Part shown: positions 23,568 through 31,640 of the stretch, piece after piece
Position numbering within the stretch: the stretch's first letter is position 1
Layout: every line of letters begins with the position of its first letter
Assembly: GCA_029552125.1 (NCBI GenBank)
Contig: JAKPEE010000062.1
Coordinates: forward strand, 1 to 32,867
From: Bacillota bacterium
GTDB taxonomy: Bacteria > Bacillota > Dethiobacteria > DTU022
Length of the DNA stretch: 32,867 bases
Direction of reading: 5' to 3'
Position numbers and translations under genes: made by a program
Notes under the pieces: generated by a model
Told to the model about the DNA's origin: nothing
The model's database searches: none
The model's input: only the letters and a program-made list of their open reading frames with translations

Positions 23568-24545
23568 ATGGGGAAAATGGACCGGCTAATTGCTTTGCGT
23601 GATCATATCCATGCCTTCGGCCTGCGCCGGGTAAAAATATCTTCCTTGCTGCTGGTTCTGTTACTGGTGATATTGTTAACGGTACTGATCTTCCTGTTCT
23701 TTTTCTTGCAAGGCCGTTCACCGGGTGTCATCCTTTTGCCCGATTTCCATCCTAATTTGCCTGAATATGCTTACTCATTTTTTGGGCAGGGGGACAAACT
23801 GCTGAGCAAGCCAATGGATCTGGCGCTATCCGGTAACCGCGTTTATGTTACTGACACGATGAACCAGTGTGTCAAGGTATTCGCTCACAACGGCGATTAC
23901 CTGTTTGAATTCGGTTCCCGCGGACCGGAAGAAGGCCAGTTTGAATACCCTTATGGCCTAGCCGTATCTGATCAAGGCGAGATTTTTGTTGCTGATAGCC
24001 ATACTGGCAAGATCAGCGTGTTTAACGACCAGGGTTCTTTCTTGCGTTACTTCGGCCATGAAGCCGAAGCCCTGACTCAGCCGGCGGAAATGCTGTTTCA
24101 CCGGGGAAAGCTCTATGTGGCCAATCTTGATCCGGCCAGTGTCCTGGTTTTTGATGCCGCCTCCGGTGAGCACCTGTCTACGATTGGCCGGCCGGGCAGC
24201 GGGGAAGGTGAATTGTCCTACCCCAATGCTCTAACCCTGGGCGAAGACGGCAATCTTTATGTCAGCGATACGGGCAATAACCGGATCCAGGTTTTTTCCA
24301 CTGATGGGAATTATCTAAAAGTGTTTACCGATGATATTGACAACCCGCGGGGCCTGGCCTTTGACAGCTTTGGCCGGTTGCTCGTTGCCAGTAAATTAAT
24401 GAACGAAATCGTGGTCCTTGATCGACACGGGAATGTTGTGGATCGTCTGGGGAGCAATCATTTGAACCTGCCCAATGGCCTGGCCCTGGATGGCAAAGGA
24501 GGTGTATTTGTTACCGATCTCATCTCCGTGGTTGTGTTCAAATAG
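23568..24545 (+). CDS. Membrane-anchored NHL-repeat beta-propeller
   Basis: 325 residues: one membrane helix (about 25-48), then an extracellular six-bladed NHL propeller. Repeats are recognisable as LALSGNRVYVTDTMNQCVKV, GLAVSDQGEIFVADSHTGKI, ALTLGEDGNLYVSDTGNNRI, and GLALDGKGGVFVTDL near the C-terminus. NHL propellers bind proteins, polysaccharides or other polymers. Genes for NHL proteins accompany extracellular multihaem cytochromes in metal-reducing bacteria, so a scaffold or export role at the surface is likely but not shown. ATG follows GGAGCGGAGTAGGAG, three bases after the TPR gene. Confidence 0.88.
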   Translation: MGKMDRLIALRDHIHAFGLRRVKISSLLLVLLLVILLTVLIFLFFFLQGRSPGVILLPDFHPNLPEYAYSFFGQGDKLLSKPMDLALSGNRVYVTDTMNQCVKVFAHNGDYLFEFGSRGPEEGQFEYPYGLAVSDQGEIFVADSHTGKISVFNDQGSFLRYFGHEAEALTQPAEMLFHRGKLYVANLDPASVLVFDAASGEHLSTIGRPGSGEGELSYPNALTLGEDGNLYVSDTGNNRIQVFSTDGNYLKVFTDDIDNPRGLAFDSFGRLLVASKLMNEIVVLDRHGNVVDRLGSNHLNLPNGLALDGKGGVFVTDLISVVVFK

Positions 24546-24572
24546 ATAAATAAGGAAGGAGGTTAATTAAAC

Positions 24573-25907
24573 ATGAAAAAAGCAATGATTGTACTCACGC
24601 TGTCAGTAGTAATGGTGATGCTGTTGAGTGCGCCTGCAGCGGCACTGCACAAGCAGGATACCGACAACCGCTACTGCATCCGCTGCCATTCCACCCACGC
24701 CGGGATGACTACCGGTTTATTTCAACGTAACGTCGGATCTCCGACCGGGCCGGTTACAACCGTTCCGGATAAACCCGGTGGAGTATCAAATAATCCGGCC
24801 CTGGCTGTAAGCACCCTCTGCTTCGCCTGCCATGACGGGACCAGTGGCAGGGACGTCATCGGGGGGAACGCGAGTGTGATGCTCCGCGCCGGTGTCTTTG
24901 ATCTGAACAGTTGGCCCGAGGATTCCAATACAAACTTTACCGCCCATACCGTGGCCTATGATGGCTCGGTAAAGGATATCAGTGAAGCTCCCGGCAACAA
25001 GTCTGATGCGGAAGGAACCTTAACCTGCGCCTCCTGCCATAACCCGCATGGCAACTATGACAACCAGCGGGCTTACCTGCAGGTCAACCCCAATGAAGCG
25101 GTGAAAGGGCATTTTGACAAAAATGCTGATTGGGCAGCTTTGCTGGCTGAAAGCGATGCGGTCGAAGTAACCCTGACCCGGGTGGCCGGCACCGACGAGT
25201 TCGTGGTAGCGAATGCAGGTGACGCGCCCTGGCTGCGCATGCAGGTCGAACGCCAAGGCAATTATGCCAAGTACCCCGTAGCGGTGCAAATTGACGGGCA
25301 GTGGGTCTTCAACCGTAAACCTTCTGATCCGCGGCAAGCTAATTTTTCCGTGAACCCGCACACGGGTGCGGTCAAATTTGACGTTGCGGGCGGAACCGCT
25401 GCTCCTGCCGGCGATACCTTGACCGCCAAGGTTTTCAAACCGATCATTGTCCAGGTTGACGGCACCTTTACCGGTACCATCTATGAAGCGGATGGTGCAG
25501 AAAAAACCTTAACCGTGAACAAATACACCGCCTCCATCAATGATTGGTGCGCCGCCTGCCACGGCAACTACTATATCACCAACCGGGCGAACCAGCCCTA
25601 TGTAGTCGATGGTATTACTTACCACGGCCACAACGTAACCCGGAGCTGGAGCGAAAGCTATGCTACTCCGTTCTCCAGTAACGGTAACAGCAACTGCCTG
25701 AGCTGCCATTATGCCCATGGCACCCGTGAAGATATCATGATTGACAGCACCAAGACCTTGATGGCCGGTACCACAATAGCCGATTCCAAGCCGGCCAACA
25801 AGCGTTATTTCGGCGGTTCCGTTTGCGCCCGCTGCCACTACAATAGTCACGGGGAAACCTTTATGTATGACAACGAGAGAAGGCCTGAAGAATTCCAGTG
25901 GCAGTAA
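24573..25907 (+). CDS. Secreted hexahaem cytochrome, candidate OmcS/OmcE-type filament protein
   Basis: 444 residues with a cleavable signal peptide (about 1-24, ending SAPAAA). Six CxxCH motifs start at Cys35, 83, 152, 326, 375 and 418. Their contexts (CIRCHSTH, CFACHDG, CASCHNPHG, CAACHGN, CLSCHYAHG, CARCHYN) follow the order I recall for Geobacter OmcS (CEGCHTMH, CLNCHQ, CSSCHDPHG, CANCHTD, CLSCHRAHA, CNKCH), also a six-haem protein of similar length. About 170 haem-free residues, probably a beta-sandwich, separate haems 3 and 4. OmcS and OmcE polymerise into conducting filaments; whether this protein does is inference. A strong GGAGG precedes the ATG. It shares an operon with the NHL gene. 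Confidence 0.88.
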   Translation: MKKAMIVLTLSVVMVMLLSAPAAALHKQDTDNRYCIRCHSTHAGMTTGLFQRNVGSPTGPVTTVPDKPGGVSNNPALAVSTLCFACHDGTSGRDVIGGNASVMLRAGVFDLNSWPEDSNTNFTAHTVAYDGSVKDISEAPGNKSDAEGTLTCASCHNPHGNYDNQRAYLQVNPNEAVKGHFDKNADWAALLAESDAVEVTLTRVAGTDEFVVANAGDAPWLRMQVERQGNYAKYPVAVQIDGQWVFNRKPSDPRQANFSVNPHTGAVKFDVAGGTAAPAGDTLTAKVFKPIIVQVDGTFTGTIYEADGAEKTLTVNKYTASINDWCAACHGNYYITNRANQPYVVDGITYHGHNVTRSWSESYATPFSSNGNSNCLSCHYAHGTREDIMIDSTKTLMAGTTIADSKPANKRYFGGSVCARCHYNSHGETFMYDNERRPEEFQWQ

Positions 25908-25943
25908 GCGTAGCCAGGATTACCCCTGGAAAGGGGGAAATAT

Positions 25944-26411
25944 ATGATACAGATAATTAAGCGTTCTAACATATTTGTTTTCTTTGTCCTGCTGCTGGTT
26001 GTCTGCCTGCTCTCCGCCTCCCTGGCAGCAGCCCAGGAAGAGGGCGGCGGTTCCGGCGATAATCCCGGCGGGGAAGGGACGGAAGAAAACTCCGATAATG
26101 GCCCGGGTGAAGAAGGCACACCGGGGAATAACCCCGGTGAAAATCCGGGCGAAGATCGGGATAAAGAGTCAGGTCATTTGGAGGATGAAGAACGCTCCGG
26201 CGGTGATGCTTCTCCTCCCGGGATCGAGGATGCTGATCCGGCAGAGCCCAATTTAGAGCTTAACACTCTGGAAGATAATGAAGGATACTATTTTCCCTGC
26301 GACAGCTCTAAATCCGGGTTTGTCTATGACGACTCTGATCCATTCCAGTTGGGCTGCGCCGATTGCCACGCCTTCCACCAGGGTGTCTCCGAGCATCTGC
26401 TCAAACCCTGA
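25944..26411 (+). CDS. Small secreted acidic protein with one CxxCH haem site
   Basis: 155 residues: signal peptide (about 1-30, cleavage after SLAAA), then about 60 residues of Gly/Glu/Asn/Pro-rich low complexity (repeats of the GENPGED and NPGEDG kind). A short C-terminal region ends in CADCH (Cys138) followed by AFH, just 13 residues before the end. I know no family for it. The flexible acidic arm with a single terminal haem suggests a mobile electron carrier, a filament cap, or a docking protein for the upstream hexahaem protein; all are guesses. A terminator follows directly, so it closes the operon. Confidence 0.8.
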   Translation: MIQIIKRSNIFVFFVLLLVVCLLSASLAAAQEEGGGSGDNPGGEGTEENSDNGPGEEGTPGNNPGENPGEDRDKESGHLEDEERSGGDASPPGIEDADPAEPNLELNTLEDNEGYYFPCDSSKSGFVYDDSDPFQLGCADCHAFHQGVSEHLLKP

Positions 26412-26422
26412 ATTGAGATCGT

Positions 26423-26464
26423 GACCCGCCTGTTGTTCCAGCAGGCGGGTCCTTGTTTATTTTG
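26423..26464 (+). terminator. Strong terminator of the cytochrome operon
   Basis: GACCCGCCTG (26423-26432) pairs perfectly with CAGGCGGGTC (26442-26451) around a nine-base loop, followed by CTTGTTTATTTT. It lies 12 bases after the stop of the last cytochrome gene and separates it from the siroheme gene. Confidence 0.85.
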
Positions 26465-26508
26465 GCCGCTGTGTTATATTACTTATAGAATAATTCAGGA
26501 GCTGTCGT

Positions 26509-27162
26509 ATGGAAAATTATTACCCGCTATTTATAAATTTACGCGGCAAAAAATGCGTGGTCATCGGGGGCGGTGAAGCGGCTGCCGACAGAATCAGCGA
26601 GCTGCTGCAATGCCGCGCCACGGTCGCCGTGGTCAGTCCCAGGGCGGTTTCCCGGATCAGCGCATGGGCGGGGCTTGGCTGGATTACCTGGCTAAAAGAG
26701 CGCTATCATGAGCACCACCTGGAAGGCGCCTTTCTGGTTATCTGTACTGTCAGACAGGCCGAACTAAATCAACAGGTCTATCGGGACTGCCATACCCGCA
26801 ATATTTTGCTCAACGCCACCGGCGCTCCTGAAGCGGGCTGTTTTATCTTTCCCACTGTGGTTAGCCGGGGGCCGCTGACCATTGCCATTTCGACAGAAGG
26901 CAAATGTCCCGCCTTTGCCCACCAGCTAAAGCGAGATCTGGAAGAACAGTTTACTGAAACCCACGGCGCTTTTCTCTCCTACCTGGGAGGGTTGAGAGAT
27001 TATATTTGGGAAGAACTGCCCGACGAGACCCGGCGCAGCGCGCTGATGGAAGAGCTGGCCAGCCCGGAATTCTTTAAGCTTTATCGAAATTTGCCCCTGG
27101 AGGCGCTGGAATCAAGAATTGCCGCGATGATCGCCCGAATAAAGAAGGACACTGGCGCATGA
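26509..27162 (+). CDS. Precorrin-2 dehydrogenase / sirohydrochlorin ferrochelatase family protein
   Basis: 217 residues of the Met8p/SirC/CysG-N family, which oxidises precorrin-2 with NAD and may insert iron to give sirohaem. The dinucleotide motif VVIGGGEAAADR (17-28) and the FIFPTVVSRGPLTIAISTEGKCPAFA stretch are typical. The segment usually reading NVVDDPE, with the catalytic aspartate, is here NATGAPE (102-108), so the expected acidic residue seems missing. Ferrochelation or dehydrogenation may be lost or moved to another residue. Sirohaem is a precursor of haem in many anaerobes, which would fit the cytochrome-rich setting. The start is ATG at 26509; no clear GGAGG precedes it. Confidence 0.85.
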   Translation: MENYYPLFINLRGKKCVVIGGGEAAADRISELLQCRATVAVVSPRAVSRISAWAGLGWITWLKERYHEHHLEGAFLVICTVRQAELNQQVYRDCHTRNILLNATGAPEAGCFIFPTVVSRGPLTIAISTEGKCPAFAHQLKRDLEEQFTETHGAFLSYLGGLRDYIWEELPDETRRSALMEELASPEFFKLYRNLPLEALESRIAAMIARIKKDTGA

Positions 27163-27184
27163 AATCCGGCTTTAAACCGGATTT
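27162..27184. terminator. Hairpin shared by two convergent stops
   Basis: AAATCCGG (27162-27169) pairs with CCGGATTT (27177-27184) around CTTTAAA. It spans the stop of the siroheme gene (TGA 27160-27162) and the stop of the repressor gene on the other strand (27183-27185). It is probably a bidirectional 3'-end structure; T runs are short. Confidence 0.55.
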
Positions 27185-27665
27185 ATTCATCCTCCCCTGC
27201 AGTATATTGTTGAAACAGCGCCAAAATCTCCGGGTTTAACCGCATAAACTGGAAGAGTAGTTTTATTTTTTGCACCGCATTTGTGCTGAGGTGGTGCTCT
27301 ATCATCTCGGTATCTTTCAAAATTAACTCTTCATCCACCCCGATGATGCGCAGGAAATTTTCAATAACCATGTGCCGCTCCAACAGAAAGCTTCCCATGG
27401 TTTTACCTTTTTCCGTTAACTGAATTAAACCATATTTTTGATAATCTAAAAGTCCCGCAGCGGCCAGCTTCTGGACGATTTTGGTTACCGAGGGAGCCTG
27501 CACATGAAGGTGATCAGCCAGTTGTTGGACGCGGACATATCCTTCGTTTTTACTAAGGCGATAAATCATCTCCAGGTAATCCTCCATACTGGCAGTCATC
27601 TGTCTTTGTTCTTCTTTTTGCAACTGGTAACCTCTGAAGGTGTGAAATTCCCGGTTTTTTTTCAC
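27183..27665 (-). CDS. MntR/DtxR-family metal-dependent repressor
   Basis: 160 residues. The winged-helix DNA-binding domain (ASMEDYLEMIYRL, HLHVQAPSVTKIVQKL, then YGLIQLTEKG) is followed by the metal-binding dimerisation domain (ERHMVIENFLRIIGV, DTEMIEHHLS). The residues matching Bacillus subtilis MntR metal ligands Asp8, Glu11, His77, Glu99, Glu102 and His103 all appear conserved, pointing to manganese-type sites, yet it is divergent from feoAB. It may sense Mn(II), Fe(II) or both. The first in-frame start is GTG 27665 with AAGGTGG before it; ATG 27599 would give a typical MntR N-terminus but has no ribosome site. It probably regulates itself and feoAB. Confidence 0.88.
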   Translation of the reverse strand: MKKNREFHTFRGYQLQKEEQRQMTASMEDYLEMIYRLSKNEGYVRVQQLADHLHVQAPSVTKIVQKLAAAGLLDYQKYGLIQLTEKGKTMGSFLLERHMVIENFLRIIGVDEELILKDTEMIEHHLSTNAVQKIKLLFQFMRLNPEILALFQQYTAGEDE

Positions 27666-27734
27666 CTATACCACCTTGTTATGCTTAAAGTATTAAACTG
27701 CTGTTGCTTTTTGGGTAAAAACTAGTTGTTAAAC

Positions 27735-27757
27735 CTGTAACACATTTAAGGTTACAG
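27735..27757. promoter_or_regulatory. Candidate metal-repressor operator
   Basis: CTGTAAC (27735-27741) and GTTACAG (27751-27757) form a perfect inverted repeat with a nine-base spacer. It lies in the spacer between the divergent repressor and feoA genes. It does not match the classic MntR or DtxR boxes closely, so the assignment rests on position and symmetry. Confidence 0.45.
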
Positions 27758-27844
27758 ACATACATTAGCCAGAAGAAAGAAACTTTCCCTAGTCTAAAAC
27801 TTATGAAGTATCTGGCGAAAATAGACGCAAAAGGGCTGGTAAAA

Positions 27845-28087
27845 ATGCATGAACTGCTGATTTCTCTTAACCGCCTTGCCCCGGGCTCAATGGCAAAAGT
27901 AGTACAGTTAAGTGCGGAGGGCCCAACCCGCAGGCGTCTTTTGGATCTGGGGCTCGTCGCCGGGACCCTGGTTGAGTCGCTGCGCAAGAGCCCTTCCGGC
28001 GATCCCACTGCTTACCAGATTCGCGGGGCGGTAATTGCCTTGCGCTCTGAAGAGGCGGCCAAAATTTTGGTGGAGCCGGCTTATTAA
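27845..28087 (+). CDS. feoA: Ferrous iron transport protein A (FeoA)
   Basis: 80 residues from ATG 27845, an SH3-like domain. LNRLAPGSMAKVVQL, RRRLLDLGLVAGTLVESL and YQIRGAVIALRSEEAAKILV are the conserved FeoA strands. FeoA supports ferrous iron transport through FeoB. The frame opens at 27803, but no ribosome site precedes that ATG, while an AAAAGGG lies before 27845 and the shorter form has the usual FeoA size. It sits 17 bases before feoB and is divergent from the metal repressor. Confidence 0.92.
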   Translation: MHELLISLNRLAPGSMAKVVQLSAEGPTRRRLLDLGLVAGTLVESLRKSPSGDPTAYQIRGAVIALRSEEAAKILVEPAY

Positions 28088-28104
28088 ATTTGAAGGGATC
28101 TTAG

Positions 28105-30234
28105 ATGGATTTTACCGTAAATTCCACGGAAAGCGGCGCACCTAATAAAGATCTGCTGCAGCCGGAACTCTTCCCCGGTGAACTGGTGGTGGCGCTGGCC
28201 GGCAATCCCAATACCGGGAAAAGTACCATCTTTAATGCCTTGACCGGTTTGAGGCAGCATACCGGAAACTGGCCAGGCAAAACTGTTTCCGGCGCCAGGG
28301 GCAGGTATATGCATCGCCAAAAGAACTTTTTACTGGTCGACCTGCCAGGGACTTATTCCCTGCTGGCCAACTCTGCAGAAGAAGAGATAGCCCGCGATTT
28401 CATCTGTTTTTCCCGCCCGGCGGTTACCGTTGTGGTAACCGATGCCACCTGTCTCGAGCGCAACCTTAACCTGGTGCTGCAGGTACTGGAGATTACAGGC
28501 CAGGTTGTGGTCTGCGTCAATTTAATGGATGAAGCACGCCGGAAAAAGATTCATCTTGATTTACCGGCGCTCTCTCAATTACTGGGGGTACCGGTGGTAG
28601 GCACTAATGCCCGGGACGGCCAGGGGTTAAGCGAGTTAAAGGAAGCTGTTTACCGGGTCGCCTTCAATCTGGAAAGTTTACATCCGGCCCGGGTAAAATA
28701 TGGCCCCGGGCTGGAGCAGGCTGCTGCTGAGCTGGCAGCGGGCTTTGGGGCCTCCTTAAAAGAACAGGTAAACCAGCGCTGGCTGGCCCTGCGGCTGCTG
28801 GAAGGAGACAGCACTATCCTGAGTTCTTTACAGCGCCACCTGGGGTTGCCCCATCCCCAAATAGAAGCTTTGCTTGAACTTTCGTCAAAAGTTCGTCAAA
28901 AGGGCGGCTCCACCTTTCAGGACGCGGTGGTCTCCGCCCTGGTCGACCGGGCTGAAAAAATTGCCTCCCGTGTGGTCCGCTTGGAAAATATGGAGCAAAA
29001 CCGGCTGGATCGCAAGATTGATAACGTGGTTACCTCAAGGAAATGGGGTTTTCCGATCATGCTGGCCTTGCTCGGCCTGGTCTTTTGGATTACCATTAGC
29101 GGGGCCAACTATCCATCGGAACTGCTATCCGCGGCTTTCCACTTTAGCGAAGAGAAGCTGACAGCACTTTTTGTGCGGGCCGGCTCTCCGGATTGGTTGC
29201 ATGGCGCCTTGGTATCTGGCCTTTATAAGACGCTGACCTGGGTTATTGCCGTAATGCTGCCGCCCATGGCCATTTTCTTTCCGCTGTTTACGCTGCTGGA
29301 AGACCTCGGTTATCTGCCCCGGGTAGCCTTCAACCTCGATAATTCGTTTAAAAAAGCGAGAGCCCATGGCAAACAGGCTCTGACCATGTGCATGGGCTTC
29401 GGCTGTAACGCGGCCGGGGTGATTAGCTGCCGCATCATTGATTCGCCCAGAGAAAGACTTATCGCCACCATAACCAATAATTTTGTGCCTTGTAACGGCC
29501 GCTTCCCCCTGCTCATTGCCCTCTCTACTATCTTTATCGGTAAAGCAGCCGGAGCTCTGGCCTCACTGGCGGCGGCCGGGGCGTTGCTGGGCAGCATTAT
29601 GATTAGCTTTTTCATTACCCTCCTGGTCTCCAGGGTCCTCTCGGCCACCGCACTAAAAGGCCTGCCCTCCTCCTTTACGCTGGAGCTGCCCCCTTACCGC
29701 ATGCCCCGGGTCGGGCGGGTGCTCATGCGTTCGATTATGGATCGGACGCTTTTTGTTTTGGGGAGAGCTGTTACTGTGGCTGCTCCCGCAGGCCTGGTAA
29801 TCTGGTTTATGGCTAACGTAACAGTTGACGGGGCCAGCCTTCTCAAGCACGGGGCGGCGTTTTTAGAACCCCTGGCCCGGTTGATGGGTCTGGATGGGTT
29901 TATTCTCATGGCCTTTATTCTTGGTTTTCCGGCCAATGAGCTGGTTATCCCTATTCTGATCATGAGCTACCTTTCTACCGGATCTATGCTCGAGCTGGAA
30001 TCGCTGGAAGATTTGCGGCAACTTTTCCTGGCCAACGGCTGGACCTGGCTGACCGCAGTCTGCACCATGCTATTTGCCCTTAACCATTTTCCCTGCGGTA
30101 CCACACTGCTTACCATTCGCCAGGAGACAAATAGCTTTAAAATGACCTTCCTCTCGTTTCTGGTGCCCACATTGACCGGCATCATTATATGCATTATTAT
30201 CGCCGGGACAGCGCGGCTGTTGGGCCTGGCCTGA
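28105..30234 (+). CDS. feoB: Ferrous iron transporter FeoB
   Basis: 709 residues. The cytoplasmic G domain has GNPNTGKST (33-41), DLPGTYSL (79-86) and NLMDEA (139-144, G4). A helical regulatory domain, then about ten membrane helices with the Gate-type motifs CMGFGCNAAG and NFVPCNGRFPLL, follow. FeoB moves Fe(II) into the cell under anaerobic conditions. The protein is full length (E. coli 773, Firmicutes typically 650-720). Cotranscription with feoA and a neighbouring metal repressor suggest derepression when metal is scarce. An organism that reduces ferric iron outside the cell would have abundant Fe(II), so tight control is expected. Confidence 0.97.
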   Translation: MDFTVNSTESGAPNKDLLQPELFPGELVVALAGNPNTGKSTIFNALTGLRQHTGNWPGKTVSGARGRYMHRQKNFLLVDLPGTYSLLANSAEEEIARDFICFSRPAVTVVVTDATCLERNLNLVLQVLEITGQVVVCVNLMDEARRKKIHLDLPALSQLLGVPVVGTNARDGQGLSELKEAVYRVAFNLESLHPARVKYGPGLEQAAAELAAGFGASLKEQVNQRWLALRLLEGDSTILSSLQRHLGLPHPQIEALLELSSKVRQKGGSTFQDAVVSALVDRAEKIASRVVRLENMEQNRLDRKIDNVVTSRKWGFPIMLALLGLVFWITISGANYPSELLSAAFHFSEEKLTALFVRAGSPDWLHGALVSGLYKTLTWVIAVMLPPMAIFFPLFTLLEDLGYLPRVAFNLDNSFKKARAHGKQALTMCMGFGCNAAGVISCRIIDSPRERLIATITNNFVPCNGRFPLLIALSTIFIGKAAGALASLAAAGALLGSIMISFFITLLVSRVLSATALKGLPSSFTLELPPYRMPRVGRVLMRSIMDRTLFVLGRAVTVAAPAGLVIWFMANVTVDGASLLKHGAAFLEPLARLMGLDGFILMAFILGFPANELVIPILIMSYLSTGSMLELESLEDLRQLFLANGWTWLTAVCTMLFALNHFPCGTTLLTIRQETNSFKMTFLSFLVPTLTGIIICIIIAGTARLLGLA

Positions 30235-30271
30235 GATTTCAAGTTGGAATATTTGTCTAAAATAATCGCTT

Positions 30272-30439
30272 ATGATATATTTTAATTTGATTGTAGAAGA
30301 TCCTTTTCTCGCCCAGTTCCTCCCGTATCTTCCCTTTTCCAGCAGAGGGAAACTCCGGGAAAGCCTGATCAAACGAATCCTGGTTAACCGGGCGGCACGC
30401 TTTCAATACCAGGTTATGGGGCACAGACAATGGATATAG
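30272..30439 (+). CDS. Possible 55-residue ORF between feoB and the AbrB-family gene
   Basis: ATG 30272 opens a 55-residue frame ending TAG at 30437-30439, ten bases inside the next gene. It reads MIYFNLIVEDPFLAQFLPYL, then a basic region RESLIKRILVNRAARFQYQV. Codon choice after the first ten residues looks coding-like (many C/G third positions) and the frame fills the spacer. Against it: no ribosome site and no family I know. It could be a small FeoB-associated or membrane-linked protein, or chance. Confidence 0.35.
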   Translation: MIYFNLIVEDPFLAQFLPYLPFSSRGKLRESLIKRILVNRAARFQYQVMGHRQWI

Positions 30440-31575
30440 TTACAGATCTACTAGTACTGATGCTTATTGCTCTGGGCGGATGGGTCTTGTTTTCGATGTT
30501 GCACCTTCCCACACCGTCATTGCTGGGGCCCATGGTGCTCGCGGGCTCATTAAGATTTCTTGGCTTTCCCGTACCATTCTCGCCAGCTTTTTTAACGCCG
30601 CTAATACAGATAGTTCTGGGGTACGGGATCGGTGCCCGCATCGACCGCCATAACATTAAGGAATTAAGAACCATTGTCCTGCCGGCGCTGGTAGTCATAG
30701 CCTGGGTGATTAGCCTGGTCGGAACACTGGGCATCGTTTTAACCAGGGGAGCAGGGCTTGATCCTTACACGGCTATTCTTTCTTCCTGCACGGGCGGGCT
30801 GCCCGAAATGGCGGTATTATCAGCGGCGACAGAGGCAAACATCTCCATAGTAGTAATTATGCAATCTTTACGTCTCCTGGCCACCATAGTGCTCTTCCCG
30901 GTTATTTTTGAGAAAGTAGTCATGAAAAAAAATGCCTTGGCTGTTGAAACAGGCACAACGGGGAAAAATAAAGCCGCCTTAGCCACACTTGGGCTGGCCT
31001 GGTCCAGGCTTAAACAAAGCATTACTGCTTTTAATATAACAAAGATGCTCCAGTTTTACTGCCGGCCGTCAACATTATTGCCTGTGGCACGAAAGTTAGC
31101 GCCCCTTGCCGCTGCTTCCCTGGGGGGTTTTATTTTCTCCAGGCTGGGAATCCCCGCCGGCTTCATGGTGGGCTCGATGTTCGTTACCATACTGCTTTCT
31201 GTCCTGGGGATAGGCGTTATAGCACCGTCATCAGTCGTATACGGACTAATCGTGGCCGGTGTCGGTATCACTGTCTCGGACAATATTACCAGGGAGACAT
31301 TTAAACCCCTGGCTTCCTCCGGGCTGTTACTGTATATTGTTTTATCCACCCTCCTGATCCTGGCCAGTTCAATTTTAGTCGCTTACTTAATTTCAAGGAT
31401 TTTTAAGTGGAGTTTTGCTACCGGGTTTTTGGCCGCAGCCCCGGGAGGCTTTACCACCATTACCACGCTGGCCATCGCTTATAAACAGGAGCCGTTTAAA
31501 GTTTCCATGACTCACCTTTGCCGCCTGATGGTGATAGAGGCTGTGATTCCGCTTCTCCTCATGTATTCCTGGTAG
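30430..31575 (+). CDS. AbrB-family (PF05145-type) membrane protein
   Basis: 381 residues with about ten membrane helices in two homologous halves. Each begins with a GGWVLFSMLHLPTPSLLGPMVLAG- or GGFIFSRLGIPAGFMVGSMF-like segment, followed by IQIVLGYGIGARI or IVAGVGITVSD. The ACTGGLPEMAVLSAA-type and AAPGGFTTITTLA segments are characteristic of the family once misnamed ammonia monooxygenase (AbrB in Escherichia coli, a regulator of aidB). Actual transport substrate unknown. The start ATG 30430 follows GGGG. It is probably unrelated to feoB despite being 195 bases downstream. Confidence 0.85.
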   Translation: MDIVTDLLVLMLIALGGWVLFSMLHLPTPSLLGPMVLAGSLRFLGFPVPFSPAFLTPLIQIVLGYGIGARIDRHNIKELRTIVLPALVVIAWVISLVGTLGIVLTRGAGLDPYTAILSSCTGGLPEMAVLSAATEANISIVVIMQSLRLLATIVLFPVIFEKVVMKKNALAVETGTTGKNKAALATLGLAWSRLKQSITAFNITKMLQFYCRPSTLLPVARKLAPLAAASLGGFIFSRLGIPAGFMVGSMFVTILLSVLGIGVIAPSSVVYGLIVAGVGITVSDNITRETFKPLASSGLLLYIVLSTLLILASSILVAYLISRIFKWSFATGFLAAAPGGFTTITTLAIAYKQEPFKVSMTHLCRLMVIEAVIPLLLMYSW

Positions 31576-31640
31576 AAAATCAGGCGGAGGTTGTACTTTA
31601 TGCTGTTATAAATTAGCGCAGAGAAAGGGGGTAATTCCAC

